Assembly (NCBI RefSeq): GCF_005937985.2
Contig: NZ_CP042172.1
Location: 62,001 to 126,000 of the forward strand
Length of the DNA: 64,000 bases
Reading direction: 5' to 3'
Origin: Arthrobacter sp. KBS0702
Lineage (GTDB): Bacteria > Actinomycetota > Actinomycetes > Actinomycetales > Micrococcaceae
In this document: positions 42,426-52,593 of the stretch, one piece after another
Layout of the letters: every line of letters begins with the position of its first letter
Numbering within the stretch: the first letter of the stretch is position 1
Made by a program: the position numbers and the translations under genes
Notes under the pieces: model-generated
What the model was told of the DNA's origin: nothing
What the model saw: only the letters and a program-made list of their open reading frames with translations
Databases searched by the model: none

Positions 42426-43406
42426 ATGCCCGCTTCCCCCGTCACCTACACCTTCCTCGGCCCCGCAGGCACGTTCACCGAGGCCGCGTTGATGCAGGTG
42501 CCCGGGGCGGCGGATGCCGTCCGGATCCCCTCCTCGAACGTCAACACGGCGCTGGACAAGGTCCGCAACGGATCCGCCGACGCGGCGATGGTGCCGATCG
42601 AGAATTCCGTGGAGGGCGGGGTCACCGCCACCCTGGACGCGATCGCCACCGGACAGGAGCTGCGGATCCTCCGCGAGGCGCTCGTGCCCATCAGTTTTGT
42701 GCTCGTCGCCCGGCCCGGCGTCCGGATCGAGGACGTCCGCCGGATCTCCACCCACGGACACGCCTGGGCACAGTGCCGGCTCTGGGTCGACCAGAATATT
42801 CCGGATGCTGAATATATCCCGGGATCCTCGACCGCGGCCGCCGCCATGGGCCTGTTGGAGGAAGATCCGCACTACGACGCCGCGATTTGTGCGCCGATCG
42901 TCGCTGCCGAGCAGCCGGGCCTGGCGGTGCTGGCCGAGAACATCGGCGACAACCCGGGCGCCGTGACCCGCTTCGTGCTGGTAGGGCGCCCCGGCGTCCT
43001 GCCGGAACGGACCGGGGCGGACAAGACCACCGTGGTGGTCCCGCTGCCGGAGGACCGGCCCGGCGCCCTGATGGAAATCCTCGACCAGTTCGCCACCCGC
43101 GGCGTGAACCTGAGCAGGATCGAGTCCCGCCCCACCGGGCAGTACCTGGGCCACTACTTCTTCAGCATCGACGCGGACGGCCACGTGGGCGACGCCCGGG
43201 TGGCCGACGCCCTTGCCGGGCTGCACCGGATCAGCCCGGCCACACGATTCCTGGGCTCCTACGGACGGGCCGACGGCCAGCGCGCCGACGTCGCGCCGCA
43301 TACCTCCGACGAGGCATTCCGGGCGGCCCACGCCTGGGTCGAAGACATTCTCAGCGGGGCATCTGTGGTGCAGGAATATAACCCAGAGGCTTCGCCCACA
43401 GCGTAG
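42426..43406 (+). CDS. pheA: Prephenate dehydratase
   Basis: A 326-residue monofunctional prephenate dehydratase, converting prephenate to phenylpyruvate in phenylalanine synthesis. The N-terminal domain begins YTFLGPAGTFTEAAL, with PIENSVEGGV at 58-67 and the catalytic TRF at 181-183. A C-terminal ACT domain (about 200-280) carries the phenylalanine-binding ESRPTG, so feedback inhibition is expected. No chorismate mutase domain is fused. About 40 extra residues follow the ACT domain. Confidence 0.96.
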   Translation: MPASPVTYTFLGPAGTFTEAALMQVPGAADAVRIPSSNVNTALDKVRNGSADAAMVPIENSVEGGVTATLDAIATGQELRILREALVPISFVLVARPGVRIEDVRRISTHGHAWAQCRLWVDQNIPDAEYIPGSSTAAAAMGLLEEDPHYDAAICAPIVAAEQPGLAVLAENIGDNPGAVTRFVLVGRPGVLPERTGADKTTVVVPLPEDRPGALMEILDQFATRGVNLSRIESRPTGQYLGHYFFSIDADGHVGDARVADALAGLHRISPATRFLGSYGRADGQRADVAPHTSDEAFRAAHAWVEDILSGASVVQEYNPEASPTA

Positions 43407-43449
43407 ACAAATGCCTCATCCGGCACTTCCACCCCTTGGAAACTGTGCG

Positions 43450-43455
43450 TATGCT
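43450..43455 (+). promoter_or_regulatory. -10 element TATGCT for small coiled-coil gene
   Basis: TATGCT followed six bases later by an A (43462) predicts a transcript with a leader of about 36 bases that includes the GGAGGGAG ribosome binding site of the gene at 43498. No clear -35 is seen. Confidence 0.4.
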
Positions 43456-43497
43456 TGCCTGATCCATATTGGGGTAGTCCACCGGAGGGAGCGGGCC

Positions 43498-43740
43498 ATG
43501 TCAGGCACCAGCACAGAGAATGACGGCCAGGGAATGATCGTGAACCCCAAGCCGACGGCTGAGAACCAGGACTGGGACGGCGACGACGCCGACCGGGCGG
43601 ACCGGCTGCGCTTCGAGGAGGAGCAGGCGATGATCCGCGAGCAGTCCGAGGCCCGCGCCGCCAAGGCTGCCGCGGAGGCGAAAAAGTCTGCCGAAGCGGA
43701 GAAGGAGAAGGCAGCCGACGCCAAGAAGGAAGCCAGCTAG
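43498..43740 (+). CDS. Small charged helical protein
   Basis: An 80-residue hydrophilic protein. The first half is acidic and probably unstructured; residues 38-80 are a continuous charged helix rich in A, K and E, ending in repeated AEKEK/ADAKK patterns. No domain is recognised. GGAGGGAG lies eight bases before the ATG and a TATGCT promoter-like element precedes it, which supports a real gene. It ends two bases from the convergent lipid kinase gene. Confidence 0.65.
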   Translation: MSGTSTENDGQGMIVNPKPTAENQDWDGDDADRADRLRFEEEQAMIREQSEARAAKAAAEAKKSAEAEKEKAADAKKEAS

Positions 43741-43742
43741 CC

Positions 43743-44816
43743 TTACGGCGTGTCTTCCCGGCCGACGCCTTCCTTGACCCGGACCAGCAGTGAGCCGGGT
43801 GCCACCTGGACGGTGACCGTTGTGGCCTCGCCGGACGGATCGCCGTCGACCTGGGTCGGCATCGGTTCGGCGCACTTGATCACGATCTTGCCCGAGCGGT
43901 AGTACGTCATCACCGGCAGATTCCGCTTGTGCTTGAGCACAATCTTCCAGTACATGGCCAGCCAGCCGATCGCGCTGCGCGGGCTCATCACCACCACGTC
44001 CAGCATGCCGTCGTCGATCATGGCCTGCGGAATGAAGTCGATGCCGCCGGGGATCAGCCCGCAGTTGGCGAACAGGACGCTCCGGATCTTCCGTGACTGT
44101 TCGGGCTGGTCATCGAGCGAGATGGCGACCTTTTTGCGGCGGCCCGGAAGGTGCCGCACCCCGGCCTCCGTGTAGGCGAGCCAGCCCACCGCCTTTTTGA
44201 GCCCGTCATTGGTGTCGCCCACAACCTCGGCGTCCATGCCGATGCCGGCGATCACCAGGAAGGCGTGGTCCGCGGACTGCCCGGTCAGGGCGTTCTCCAC
44301 CGTCATCCGGGCGGTGTCGATGAAGCGCTGGTGGCCAAACAATGCGATCTGGACGCAGCCGTGCAGGTCGCCGATGTCCAGGTGGATGTTGCGGGCCAGC
44401 AGGTTGCCGGTGCCCAGCGGCAGGAGCCCCATGGCGATGTCGGTGTGCGCCAGGACGTCGGCCACGACGCGGACGGTGCCGTCGCCGCCGCCCACGAGGA
44501 CCACATCGGCCCCGTACTCGACCGCGGCCCGGGCCTGCGAGAATCCGGGGTCCTCGGCGGTCGTCTCGAAGAACCGCGGCGCCTCCCAGCCGGCCGCGAG
44601 GCAGGCACTTTCGACCAGCACCCGGGCCTCCGCAGACCTCGACTTGATCGGGTTCAGCACCACCGCGACCTTTTGCCGGCCCAGACCGGGGTTGTGCGTT
44701 TCTTCCCAGACCGCACTGCGGGTGTGCTTGGCCTTCAGCCGGCGCACACCCCACCAACTGGAGACGGCAAATACCAGGGCCCCAGCGATGACGAGGTAGA
44801 GCAGCCAGTCGCGCAT
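43743..44816 (-). CDS. Diacylglycerol kinase-like lipid kinase
   Basis: A 357-residue lipid kinase of the DAGK/YegS/sphingosine-kinase fold. An N-terminal membrane helix (about 4-22) anchors it. [10 protein letters not shown] at 52-61 and GGGDGTVR at 109-116 form the nucleotide-binding loop, and [11 protein letters not shown] follows at about 135. It should phosphorylate diacylglycerol or a related lipid at the membrane. The start at 44816 lies 78 bases from serS, which is read the other way. Confidence 0.92.
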   Translation of the reverse strand: MRDWLLYLVIAGALVFAVSSWWGVRRLKAKHTRSAVWEETHNPGLGRQKVAVVLNPIKSRSAEARVLVESACLAAGWEAPRFFETTAEDPGFSQARAAVEYGADVVLVGGGDGTVRVVADVLAHTDIAMGLLPLGTGNLLARNIHLDIGDLHGCVQIALFGHQRFIDTARMTVENALTGQSADHAFLVIAGIGMDAEVVGDTNDGLKKAVGWLAYTEAGVRHLPGRRKKVAISLDDQPEQSRKIRSVLFANCGLIPGGIDFIPQAMIDDGMLDVVVMSPRSAIGWLAMYWKIVLKHKRNLPVMTYYRSGKIVIKCAEPMPTQVDGDPSGEATTVTVQVAPGSLLVRVKEGVGREDTP

Positions 44817-44882
44817 GTTGCTCCAACACTATCCCGGCCGTGCGGCGCGGCAGGACGGCCGAAAGGCACCCCCCGGATTCGA

Positions 44883-44888
44883 TACTCT
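44883..44888 (+). promoter_or_regulatory. -10 element TACTCT, leaderless start of serS
   Basis: TACTCT, six bases (TATCTG), then the GTG at 44895. There is no Shine-Dalgarno sequence in front of this essential gene, which strengthens the leaderless reading. Confidence 0.6.
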
Positions 44889-44894
44889 TATCTG

Positions 44895-46175
44895 GTGATC
44901 GACGTAAAAGACCTCAGCGAAAATCCGGACAAGTTCCGTGCCAGCCAGCGCGCCCGCGGCGCCGACGAATCCGTGGTGGACGCGATCATCGCCGCGGATT
45001 CGGCCCGGCGCGCGGCGCTGATCCGCTTCGAAAACCTGCGCGCCGAGCAGAACGCCTTCGGCAAGAAGGTGGCGCAGGCAAAGGGCGAGGAAAAGCAGGC
45101 GCTGCTCGCAGAGGTCAAGGTCCTCGCCGCCTCGGTCAAGGAAGCTTCGGCGGAGGCCGACGTCGCCCAGGCCGCCCAGGAGGAGCTCCTGCGCGGTATT
45201 CCCAACCTCGTCGAGGACGGCGTACCCGCCGGCGGCGAGGACGACTACGTGGTGGTCAAGACGGTCGGGACGCCGCGCGAATTCCCCGACTTCGAGCCGA
45301 AGGACCACCTGGAAATCGGCGAGCTGATCGGCGCCATCGACATGGAGCGCGGGGCGAAGGTCTCCGGTTCACGCTTCTACTTCCTGCGCGGCGTGGGCGC
45401 CCGGCTGGAGATGGCGCTGCTCCAGATGGCCATGGAGCAGGCCATCGACGCCGGCTTCGTCCCCATGATCACCCCGACGCTGGTCCGCCCGGAAACCATG
45501 CAGGGCACCGGGTTCGACGTCAAGCACGACGCCGAGATCTACCGCCTCGCGGAGGACGACCTGTACCTGGTGGGGACCTCCGAGGTGGCCCTGGCCGGCT
45601 ACCACGCGGACGAAATCCTGGACCTCACCGGCGGCCCGATCCGCTACGCCGGGCAGAGTTCCTGCTACCGCCGCGAGGCCGGTTCACACGGCAAGGACAC
45701 ACGCGGCATCATCCGCGTGCACCAGTTCAACAAGGTGGAGATGTTCATCTACACCACGGTCGAGGAGGCCGCCGCCGAACACGCGCGCCTGCTGGCCTGG
45801 GAAGAGGAGATGCTGGCCAAGTGCGAGCTGCCCTTTCGCGTGATCGACACGGCCGCGGGGGACCTCGGCAATTCCGCTGCCCGCAAGTTTGACTGCGAGG
45901 CCTGGGTCCCCACCCAGGGCGCCTACCGCGAGCTGACCTCGACGTCCAACTGCACCACGTTCCAGGCCCGCCGCCTCAACATCCGCGAACGCGTGCTGAA
46001 CGAGGACGGTGCGCCCAAGGGCACCCGCGCGGTTGCCACCCTGAACGGCACCCTCGCCACGACCCGCTGGATCGTCGCCATCCTGGAGCACCACCAGAAC
46101 CCGGACGGCTCGGTCAACGTCCCGGCGGCGCTGCAGAAGTACCTCGGCGGCATGACGGTGCTCCCCGTCCTCTAG
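44895..46175 (+). CDS. serS: Seryl-tRNA synthetase
   Basis: A 426-residue class II synthetase that charges tRNA-Ser. The N-terminal long coiled-coil arm (about 1-105) binds the tRNA; the catalytic domain shows motif 1 around [10 protein letters not shown], motif 2 [16 protein letters not shown] and motif 3 near [28 protein letters not shown] is also characteristic. The GTG at 44895 gives the family-typical N-terminus beginning [12 protein letters not shown]; it follows a TACTCT-N6 element and lacks a ribosome binding site. Confidence 0.97.
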   Translation: MIDVKDLSENPDKFRASQRARGADESVVDAIIAADSARRAALIRFENLRAEQNAFGKKVAQAKGEEKQALLAEVKVLAASVKEASAEADVAQAAQEELLRGIPNLVEDGVPAGGEDDYVVVKTVGTPREFPDFEPKDHLEIGELIGAIDMERGAKVSGSRFYFLRGVGARLEMALLQMAMEQAIDAGFVPMITPTLVRPETMQGTGFDVKHDAEIYRLAEDDLYLVGTSEVALAGYHADEILDLTGGPIRYAGQSSCYRREAGSHGKDTRGIIRVHQFNKVEMFIYTTVEEAAAEHARLLAWEEEMLAKCELPFRVIDTAAGDLGNSAARKFDCEAWVPTQGAYRELTSTSNCTTFQARRLNIRERVLNEDGAPKGTRAVATLNGTLATTRWIVAILEHHQNPDGSVNVPAALQKYLGGMTVLPVL

Positions 46176-46309
46176 CCAACCGGTCCCCAGGCCAACCCGT
46201 CCCCGGGCCAAACGCCGTCGGACGCCGTCGGACGCTGTTCACCAAGGCTTCACGCGGCGCTGTGGCGCGCGTCCTAGCGAGCGTCGGCGGTGTCTGCTCT
46301 ACTTGTGGA

Positions 46310-47158
46310 ATGACAACAATGACTGAAGCCTCAGTCGCTGGCAACGATGACCAGCGAGATGCAAACGAAAAAATGATGATCGCCCTCGACGTCGACGGAA
46401 CCCTCGTCGACCACGACGGGCACATGTCCGTTCCCGTCCGGGAAGCCGCCCAGGCCGTCGTGGCCGCCGGGCACGAGGTGATGATCGCGACCGGCCGCTC
46501 GCTCAACGCCACGCTGCCCATCATCGAGCACATCGGCATCGAATACGGCTACGCGGTCTGTTCCAACGGGGGCGTGACCCTGCGCGTGGATTCCGGGCTC
46601 GCGGACGGCTACGAGGTGCTGCACAAGGCCACGTTCGACCCCGGCCCCGCGCTCCGGGCGCTGCGCAAGCGGCTGCCCTCCGCCAAATACGCGCTCGAGG
46701 ACGAGAACGGCAACTTCCTCTCCACCGAACGCTTCCAGGACGCCAGCTTCGGCGTCGAGGCGATCGGCGTCGATTTCCAGACCATGCTGGAGGCCACCGC
46801 CGTCCGTGTGGTGGTGTTCAGTTCGGAGAACACCCCCGAGGAATTCAACGCGGCGATCCGGCACGTCGGCCTCGCCGGCGTCACCTACTCCGTGGGCTGG
46901 ACGGCGTGGCTGGACATTGCCGCCGCCGGCGTGACCAAGGCCAGCGCCCTGGAACAGCTGCGCGGACGGTTGAGCATCGAGGCGCACCGCACGGTGGCGG
47001 TCGGCGACGGCCGGAACGACATCGAGATGCTCACCTGGGCACGCCGCGGCGTCGCGATGGGCCAGGCACCCGCCGAGGTCATCGCCGCCGCCGACGAGGT
47101 CACCCACTCGGTCTACGACGACGGCGCCGCCCACGTGCTGCGCAGCATCCTCCGCTAG
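46310..47158 (+). CDS. Cof-type HAD-IIB family phosphatase
   Basis: A 282-residue HAD phosphatase with motif I DVDGT at 27-31, motif II IATGRS, a motif III lysine in AAAGVTKASAL, and motif IV GDGRNDIEM. A C2 cap fills the middle. The first 22 residues are a non-conserved extension; an ATG later in that segment (MMIALDVDG) could also be the start. The substrate is unknown. It follows serS by 134 bases; that space holds short direct repeats (CCAGGCCAA/CCGGGCCAA and a doubled ACGCCGTCGG) and no other gene. Confidence 0.9.
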   Translation: MTTMTEASVAGNDDQRDANEKMMIALDVDGTLVDHDGHMSVPVREAAQAVVAAGHEVMIATGRSLNATLPIIEHIGIEYGYAVCSNGGVTLRVDSGLADGYEVLHKATFDPGPALRALRKRLPSAKYALEDENGNFLSTERFQDASFGVEAIGVDFQTMLEATAVRVVVFSSENTPEEFNAAIRHVGLAGVTYSVGWTAWLDIAAAGVTKASALEQLRGRLSIEAHRTVAVGDGRNDIEMLTWARRGVAMGQAPAEVIAAADEVTHSVYDDGAAHVLRSILR

Positions 47159-47167
47159 ATTCCGGCC

Positions 47168-47767
47168 CTAGCGGACGTCGAGGATCAGGGCCAGCAGCCG
47201 GGCCGCGGCCGGGCGGGCCGCGTGTTCCTCGTTCCACTGGGCCCGGGCCACGGCCTTGCTGACGGCCTGGGTGGTGATCCCCAGTTCCTCGGCCACGGCC
47301 TTCTGCTGTCCCCGCACGCCGGGGGTCAGCAGATCCAGCACCCGCCACTCGGCGGCGCTGCGGTCGTGCACGATGTGGCCCAGCAGCCGCAGGACGGCCT
47401 CGGCCTCGGCGGCCAGGTCGGCGAACGGGCCCTCCACCGCCACCGGCACGCGCTCCTTGCCGTTCCGCAGCCGGTCCACGGCCCGGCGGGCGTAGACCAG
47501 GCCGTGCCCGGAGGCGTCCTTGATCTGGTTCGGCAGCGGTTCGTTGACCGGGCCCACGCCGATCCTGACATACCAGGCGCCGGTCCGCAGGGCGACCAGC
47601 GCAGCCTCCACCGTCTGGCGCGGGCAGTCCAGGATGCCCTGCACTTCGTCCTCCACCGAGCGGTCGAAATCCAGGCGCGCCGGAATGTGCCGCAGGTCCT
47701 TGAGGAGCTGCGGCACCTTGTCGCCGTCGCGCCGGCTGTCGGTTTGGTTGATGGTCAGCGTGAACAT
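47168..47767 (-). CDS. SatD-like / helix-turn-helix protein
   Basis: A 199-residue protein with an N-terminal region resembling SatD-family domains (TDSRRDGDKVP near the start, EDEVQGILD, IGVGPVN, ASGHGLVYARRAV) and a C-terminal helix-turn-helix (QKAVAEELGITTQAVSKAVARA). This suggests a DNA-binding protein with a cyclase-like or nucleotide-sensing fold, but the function is not established and the family assignment is moderate. It is divergent from the phosphoketolase gene and could regulate it. Confidence 0.65.
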   Translation of the reverse strand: MFTLTINQTDSRRDGDKVPQLLKDLRHIPARLDFDRSVEDEVQGILDCPRQTVEAALVALRTGAWYVRIGVGPVNEPLPNQIKDASGHGLVYARRAVDRLRNGKERVPVAVEGPFADLAAEAEAVLRLLGHIVHDRSAAEWRVLDLLTPGVRGQQKAVAEELGITTQAVSKAVARAQWNEEHAARPAAARLLALILDVR

Positions 47768-47843
47768 ACTGGATGACAGACTACCGTTTGCCCAAGTGGA
47801 GGCAAGTACCCGGTGCAGCCCCCGTAACAGACCCGCCACAGCC

Positions 47844-47871
47844 CCCGCCCGGGGCCCCGGCGGGCTTGTTT
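47844..47871 (+). promoter_or_regulatory. Terminator-like hairpin in the phosphoketolase leader
   Basis: CCCGCC and GGCGGG (outer stem) enclose CGGGGCCCC, and CTTGTTT follows. As no gene ends here (both neighbours start outward), it is either an attenuator in the phosphoketolase leader or a chance GC-rich palindrome. Confidence 0.35.
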
Positions 47872-47941
47872 CCAGCCCACGGAGATGTTGCGATGGGGGA
47901 GGACGCCGCCGCCGGCGGCACGGACGGAAGCGAGCACTCGC

Positions 47942-50371
47942 GTGGCTGATGGGTTGGATGAGCAGACCGGGCAAGGGGCCGCGGACACGGCCGACGACGC
48001 AGAGCTCGGGCTCGTGGACCGGTGGTGGCGGGCCGCGAACTACCTTTCCGTGGGCCAGATCTATTTGCGCACCAACCCGCTGCTGCGCGAGCCGCTCAGC
48101 GCCGGGGACACCAAATCCCGGTTGCTCGGCCACTGGGGCACGACGCCGGGGCTGAATTTCATCTATGCCCACCTGAACCGCGTCATCCGCCGGGACGAGC
48201 AGGAGATGCTGTTTGTCGCCGGTCCCGGCCACGGCGGCCCGGCCGTCGTCGCGAACGCCTGGCTGGAGGGGACCTACTCGGAGATCTACAGCAACGTCGG
48301 ACCCGACGCGGACGGGCTCGCCGAGCTGTTCCGGCAGTTCTCCTACCCCGGCGGCATCCCGAGCCACGCCGCTCCGGAAACCCCGGGTTCCATCAACGAA
48401 GGCGGCGAACTCGGGTACTCGCTGGCCCACGCCTATGGCACCGTGTTCGACAACCCCGGGCTGGTCACCGCCGTCGTGATCGGCGACGGCGAGGCGGAGA
48501 CCGGACCGCTGGCCGCCAGCTGGCACTCCCACAACTTCCTCAACCCGGCGTCGGACGGGGCTGTGCTGCCGATCCTGCACCTGAACGGGTACAAGATCGC
48601 CAACCCCACGATCCTGGCGCGCATGCCCGAGGCCCAGCTGGAGCAGCTGCTGCGCGGCTACGGGCACGAGCCGCACTTCGTGACGGTCGCGGATCCGGAG
48701 GACACCGCGGCGGCGCACCGGGATTTCGCCGCCGCACTGGACCGCTGCCTCGCCGACATCCGGTCCATCCAGGCGGCCCGCAGAGTCGCAGCACCGTCCG
48801 GCGGCGCTGCCGGCAACGACGCTCCCGCCGCCGCGTGGCCGATGATCGTGCTGCGCTCGCCCAAGGGCTGGACCGGGCCGAGAATGGTCGACGGGCTGCA
48901 GGTGGAAGGCACCTGGCGCAGCCACCAGGTGCCCCTCCCCGAGGTGCGAACCAACCCGGAGCACCTTGCGCAACTCGGCCGCTGGCTGCAGTCCTATCGC
49001 CCGGATGAACTGTTCGACGGTGAGGGCCGGCTCCGGCCCGATGTCGCCGCGAACGCCCCCGCCGGGCAGTTGCGGATGAGCGCCACCCCGCACGCCAACG
49101 GCGGCATCCTGCTGCGCGACCTCAAGCTCCCCGGTTACGCGGACCACGCGGTGGACGTCGCCCAGCCGGGCCGGGAACGGATCAGCGCCATGGTCACCCT
49201 CGGTGCATGGCTGCGGGACGTGATCTCGCTCAACCCGGAAACCTTCCGGCTTTTCGGCCCGGACGAGACGGCGTCGAACCGCTTGCAAGACGTCTTTGAG
49301 GTCACGGACAAGGTTTGGCAATACCGGATCGAGGAACTCGACGAGCACCTGGCACGCGCCGGCCGGGTGATGGAGGTCCTCAGCGAACACCTGTGCCAGG
49401 GGTGGCTGGAGGGCTACCTGCTGACCGGCCGGCACGGCGTGTTCAGCTGCTATGAGGCCTTCATCCACATCGTCGACTCGATGTTCAACCAGCACGCGAA
49501 GTGGCTCAAGGTCCACCGCGAGCTGCCGTGGCGCCAGCCCGTCGCCTCACTGAACTACCTGCTCTCCTCGCATGTCTGGCAGCAGGACCACAACGGCTTT
49601 TCGCACCAGGACCCGGGGTTCATCGACCACGCGGTGAACAAGAAAGCCGAGGTCATCCGCGTCTACCTGCCGCCGGACGCCAACACCCTGCTCTCGGTGA
49701 TGGAGCACTGCCTCGGATCGCGGGACTACGTCAACATCGTCGTCAGCGGCAAGCAGCCCTCGCCCACCTGGCTGGGGCCGGCCGACGCGGCGCACCACTG
49801 CCAGCGCGGGCTGGGCATCTGGGAATTCGCCGGCTCCGAGGTCCCCGGCGAGGAGCCCGACGTCGTGCTGGCCTGCGCGGGGGACGTCCCCACGGTGGAA
49901 ACTGTGGCCGCGGCCGAGCTGCTCAAGGAGGGGGTGCCGGGGCTGAAGATCCGGGTGGTGAACGTGGTGGACCTGATGCGGCTCCAGGACGCCGCGGAAC
50001 ACCCGCACGGGCTGACGTCGCGGGACTTCGACGGCATCTTCACCGCGGACAAGCCGATCATTTTCGCCTACCACGGCTACCCCTCGCTGATCCACCGGCT
50101 GGCGTACCGCCGCACCAACCAGGAGGGCCTGCACGTGCGCGGTTACAAGGAGGAAGGCACCACAACGACGCCGTTCGATATGGCCATGCTGAACGGGATC
50201 GACCGCTTCCAGCTCGCCATCGACGCGATCGACCGGGTGCCGGGACTGGCGGAGCGGCATTCCCTGCTGCGCCAGTCGCTGCAGGACCGCCGCATCCGGG
50301 CGCACAACCACACCCGGGCCCACGGCGAGGACGCGAAGGAGATCAGCGGCTGGACCCTCGGCGCGGACTAG
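47942..50371 (+). CDS. xfp: Phosphoketolase (xylulose-5-P/fructose-6-P)
   Basis: A thiamine-diphosphate enzyme that splits xylulose-5-phosphate (and often fructose-6-phosphate) with phosphate to acetyl phosphate. The N-terminal signature [43 protein letters not shown], the ThDP loop [13 protein letters not shown] and the late [12 protein letters not shown] and [15 protein letters not shown] are all conserved. The start is uncertain: a GTG at 47942 gives 809 residues, an ATG at 47885 gives 828, and neither has a good ribosome binding site. The family is usually about 790-820. Confidence 0.93.
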   Translation: MADGLDEQTGQGAADTADDAELGLVDRWWRAANYLSVGQIYLRTNPLLREPLSAGDTKSRLLGHWGTTPGLNFIYAHLNRVIRRDEQEMLFVAGPGHGGPAVVANAWLEGTYSEIYSNVGPDADGLAELFRQFSYPGGIPSHAAPETPGSINEGGELGYSLAHAYGTVFDNPGLVTAVVIGDGEAETGPLAASWHSHNFLNPASDGAVLPILHLNGYKIANPTILARMPEAQLEQLLRGYGHEPHFVTVADPEDTAAAHRDFAAALDRCLADIRSIQAARRVAAPSGGAAGNDAPAAAWPMIVLRSPKGWTGPRMVDGLQVEGTWRSHQVPLPEVRTNPEHLAQLGRWLQSYRPDELFDGEGRLRPDVAANAPAGQLRMSATPHANGGILLRDLKLPGYADHAVDVAQPGRERISAMVTLGAWLRDVISLNPETFRLFGPDETASNRLQDVFEVTDKVWQYRIEELDEHLARAGRVMEVLSEHLCQGWLEGYLLTGRHGVFSCYEAFIHIVDSMFNQHAKWLKVHRELPWRQPVASLNYLLSSHVWQQDHNGFSHQDPGFIDHAVNKKAEVIRVYLPPDANTLLSVMEHCLGSRDYVNIVVSGKQPSPTWLGPADAAHHCQRGLGIWEFAGSEVPGEEPDVVLACAGDVPTVETVAAAELLKEGVPGLKIRVVNVVDLMRLQDAAEHPHGLTSRDFDGIFTADKPIIFAYHGYPSLIHRLAYRRTNQEGLHVRGYKEEGTTTTPFDMAMLNGIDRFQLAIDAIDRVPGLAERHSLLRQSLQDRRIRAHNHTRAHGEDAKEISGWTLGAD

Positions 50372-50426
50372 CCGCCGGCTAGCCGCCGGCAGCCGGCCCG
50401 GGCTGCGCGCGCCCGGAAGCGGGCCG

Positions 50427-51188
50427 CTACGGCCGGGGGCCGGGGAGGGCGTCCAGGCCGCCGACGGGCAGATGAATCCAGCCCTCTGTCCGTGCGGCCC
50501 GGGCGTGGCCGGCGTCGGGGCGGAGCGTGCTGCCGAGCGCCACGGCCCGGGCGGTCAGGGAGGCGATGAGCGCGTCGAACAGGTCGTCGGAGCCGGCCAG
50601 TTGCTCGTCGTGGCCGGCCAGGTCCAGCCAGGGTGCCGCGCGCGTGAGCACGCCCAGCAGCTCGCGGAGGCGCTGCGTTTCCGCGCCGCCGCGTCCTTTG
50701 TAGCCGCGGGCCAGCAGGCCCCAGGACTTCAGGGACGCCGCCGGGTAGACCTCTGCCAGCCGGCCGCTGCCGTCCCGTGCCTGCGGTCCGTGGTCCCGGG
50801 CGATCTTGGCCTGGATGACGGCGCAGCGCATCGCCGGGTGGGCCAGCCGGTCGGCGGAGACACTGAGCGGGATCAGCCCGGTCCGGGCGGTGACAAAGCG
50901 GTCGGTGTCGCGGTAGGCCAGCAAGCGGCGGCCCTCGATTCCGTCGTGGTCCAGCACGGGCTGCGCGTCGCCGGCAAGGTGGCCGGCGATGAAGGGCAGG
51001 AAGGCGTCCGGCCAGCCCACCGGGCAGTCGATTCCGGTCAGGTCGCTCGCGGCGAAGAGCCGGACGATCTCGCCGTCGTCGACGCCGAGCGACAGGTGCG
51101 TCAGGCGGGCGGCGCCATCGCCCCATTCGACGACGGCGGCCGCGGTCTTCTTCGTGGCCGCGGCGAGGTCGACGCCGAGGGTCCTCAC
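50427..51188 (-). CDS. DUF429 domain protein (RNase H-like fold)
   Basis: A 253-residue protein of the DUF429 family, predicted to have an RNase H-like nuclease fold. GVDLAAATKKTAAAV near the start, LTGIDCPVGWP, YRDTDRFV, EVYPAASLKSWG and SDDLFDALIASLTA with acidic residues are family segments. The activity is not experimentally defined. The frame is open upstream, but the GTG at 51188 starts the conserved first strand. It is 38 bases downstream of the esterase gene on the same strand and converges on the phosphoketolase gene. Confidence 0.85.
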   Translation of the reverse strand: MRTLGVDLAAATKKTAAAVVEWGDGAARLTHLSLGVDDGEIVRLFAASDLTGIDCPVGWPDAFLPFIAGHLAGDAQPVLDHDGIEGRRLLAYRDTDRFVTARTGLIPLSVSADRLAHPAMRCAVIQAKIARDHGPQARDGSGRLAEVYPAASLKSWGLLARGYKGRGGAETQRLRELLGVLTRAAPWLDLAGHDEQLAGSDDLFDALIASLTARAVALGSTLRPDAGHARAARTEGWIHLPVGGLDALPGPRP

Positions 51189-51226
51189 CGCGTGCCGCCC
51201 TGGCCGGGCTTCGGCGCGGGCACCGT

Positions 51227-52552
51227 TCAGACCGCCCGGTACCGGAGGGCGCCGGGAATCCCGCCGCGGCGCTCCAGGCCCCGGCCGGCAGCGAAGCGGG
51301 CCCACATGGCGCGGAGTTCACGACCCTGGGCGTTGATGTCCTCCCACGTGGCGCCGGCGAGCAGTCCGGCTCCGGCCCACGTCTTTTCGTCGCCGAACAG
51401 CAGCGGCAGGTCCACGGTGTGCGCGGCGCCGTAGGGGTTTCCCGGCGCGGCCCAAGACAGCACGTAGCGGTAGGCCCTCCCTCCGGCCCGGGCATGCCGC
51501 CGGGCAAACTTCCGGGCCCCCCGGCCGTACACCGCCTCGGTCACAGCCCAGTTGATGGCCTTCACAGCGGCGTTCCCGACCACCGGGACCCGGCCGAGGC
51601 GGCTGACGGCGCGGTTGCGCGGCAGGAACATCCGGGCCTCCTCGGAGGTGTGCCCGATGAGGACCTCGATTCCGGGGGCCGTCGAGTTCCAGGCGGCCTC
51701 AATGCCACTCTCCGGCGGCAGTGGGGCATGCCCGTACTGGGTGCCGAACGGCATGGCCGCGATCAGTCCGTACTTCCGGGCCACCTGGGAGACGTGCCCT
51801 TCAATCTCGACGACGTCCATTGCCGGGGTGTCTTCGGTGACGGCCTCGGCGGCCACGCCCATCGCGGCGCTCATCTTTGCCCGGCCCCGGGTGATGCCCA
51901 GCGGGGCGCTCTGGATGATCGCGCGCCGGAACAGGGCGGGCGCCTCCGGCGTCGACATCAGGTGCGCTACGGCGTCGCCGCCGGCGGATTGGCCGAAAGC
52001 CGTGACGTTGTCCGGATCGCCGCCGAACGCGCCGATGTTGCGCTGCACCCAGCGGAACGCCTCGAGCTGGTCCAGGAGTCCGAGGTTGGCCGGCCGGCCG
52101 GTGCCCGTGGCCAGGTAGCCGAACAGGCCGAGGCGGTACGTCACGGAGACCACGATCACGCGGTTTTCGGCGACGAGGGCCTTGGGGTCGAAAATCGCGA
52201 GGTCCCCGGAACCGGAGGTGTAGGAGCCGCCGTGCAGCCAGACCATTACCGGCACCCGTTCGCCGTCGCGCAGGTTCGCCGGCCGGGTGATCGAGAGACG
52301 CTGGCAGTCCTCGCTGCCGGGCAGCTCGCCGTACCGGGTGCCGAGGATGTCATCGAGGAACGGGACCGGGGCCTGCGGGCAGGCGGGGGAGGGCGAGGTG
52401 GCCGGGAGGACCTCGGTCCAGTCGGGTGCGCTGACCGGCGGCTGGAAGCGCGCAGCGGTCGCGTACGGAATGCCCATGGCCCGGAGCACGTCGCCGTCGC
52501 GCCGTCCGGTGACCGGGCCGCAGGGCGGACTAAAGGCAGGCTCGGCGTTCAT
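51227..52552 (-). CDS. Carboxylesterase/lipase family protein (type B)
   Basis: A 441-residue alpha/beta hydrolase of the carboxylesterase type-B family. The oxyanion-hole HGGS is at 107-110, the nucleophile is S189 in FGQSAGGDA, and the acid and histidine lie further on. EDCQRLSITRP is the typical conserved block before the oxyanion hole. No signal peptide is seen. It should hydrolyse small esters. The ATG at 52552 has no convincing ribosome binding site. A long perfect palindrome separates it from ppa upstream. Confidence 0.88.
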   Translation of the reverse strand: MNAEPAFSPPCGPVTGRRDGDVLRAMGIPYATAARFQPPVSAPDWTEVLPATSPSPACPQAPVPFLDDILGTRYGELPGSEDCQRLSITRPANLRDGERVPVMVWLHGGSYTSGSGDLAIFDPKALVAENRVIVVSVTYRLGLFGYLATGTGRPANLGLLDQLEAFRWVQRNIGAFGGDPDNVTAFGQSAGGDAVAHLMSTPEAPALFRRAIIQSAPLGITRGRAKMSAAMGVAAEAVTEDTPAMDVVEIEGHVSQVARKYGLIAAMPFGTQYGHAPLPPESGIEAAWNSTAPGIEVLIGHTSEEARMFLPRNRAVSRLGRVPVVGNAAVKAINWAVTEAVYGRGARKFARRHARAGGRAYRYVLSWAAPGNPYGAAHTVDLPLLFGDEKTWAGAGLLAGATWEDINAQGRELRAMWARFAAGRGLERRGGIPGALRYRAV

Positions 52553-52593
52553 GAACCAACAATTTCACACAATTCTGACCCGCGGCTGGCAAA

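Noticed and set aside
43407..43497. A phenylalanine attenuator after or before pheA
   Set aside because: I saw no Phe-rich leader peptide or alternative hairpins around pheA; the gap downstream only fits a promoter for the small gene at 43498.
46176..46309. Regulatory array from short direct repeats between serS and the HAD gene
   Set aside because: The repeats are only 10-16 bases, two copies each, in GC-rich sequence; no palindrome or conserved motif supports function.
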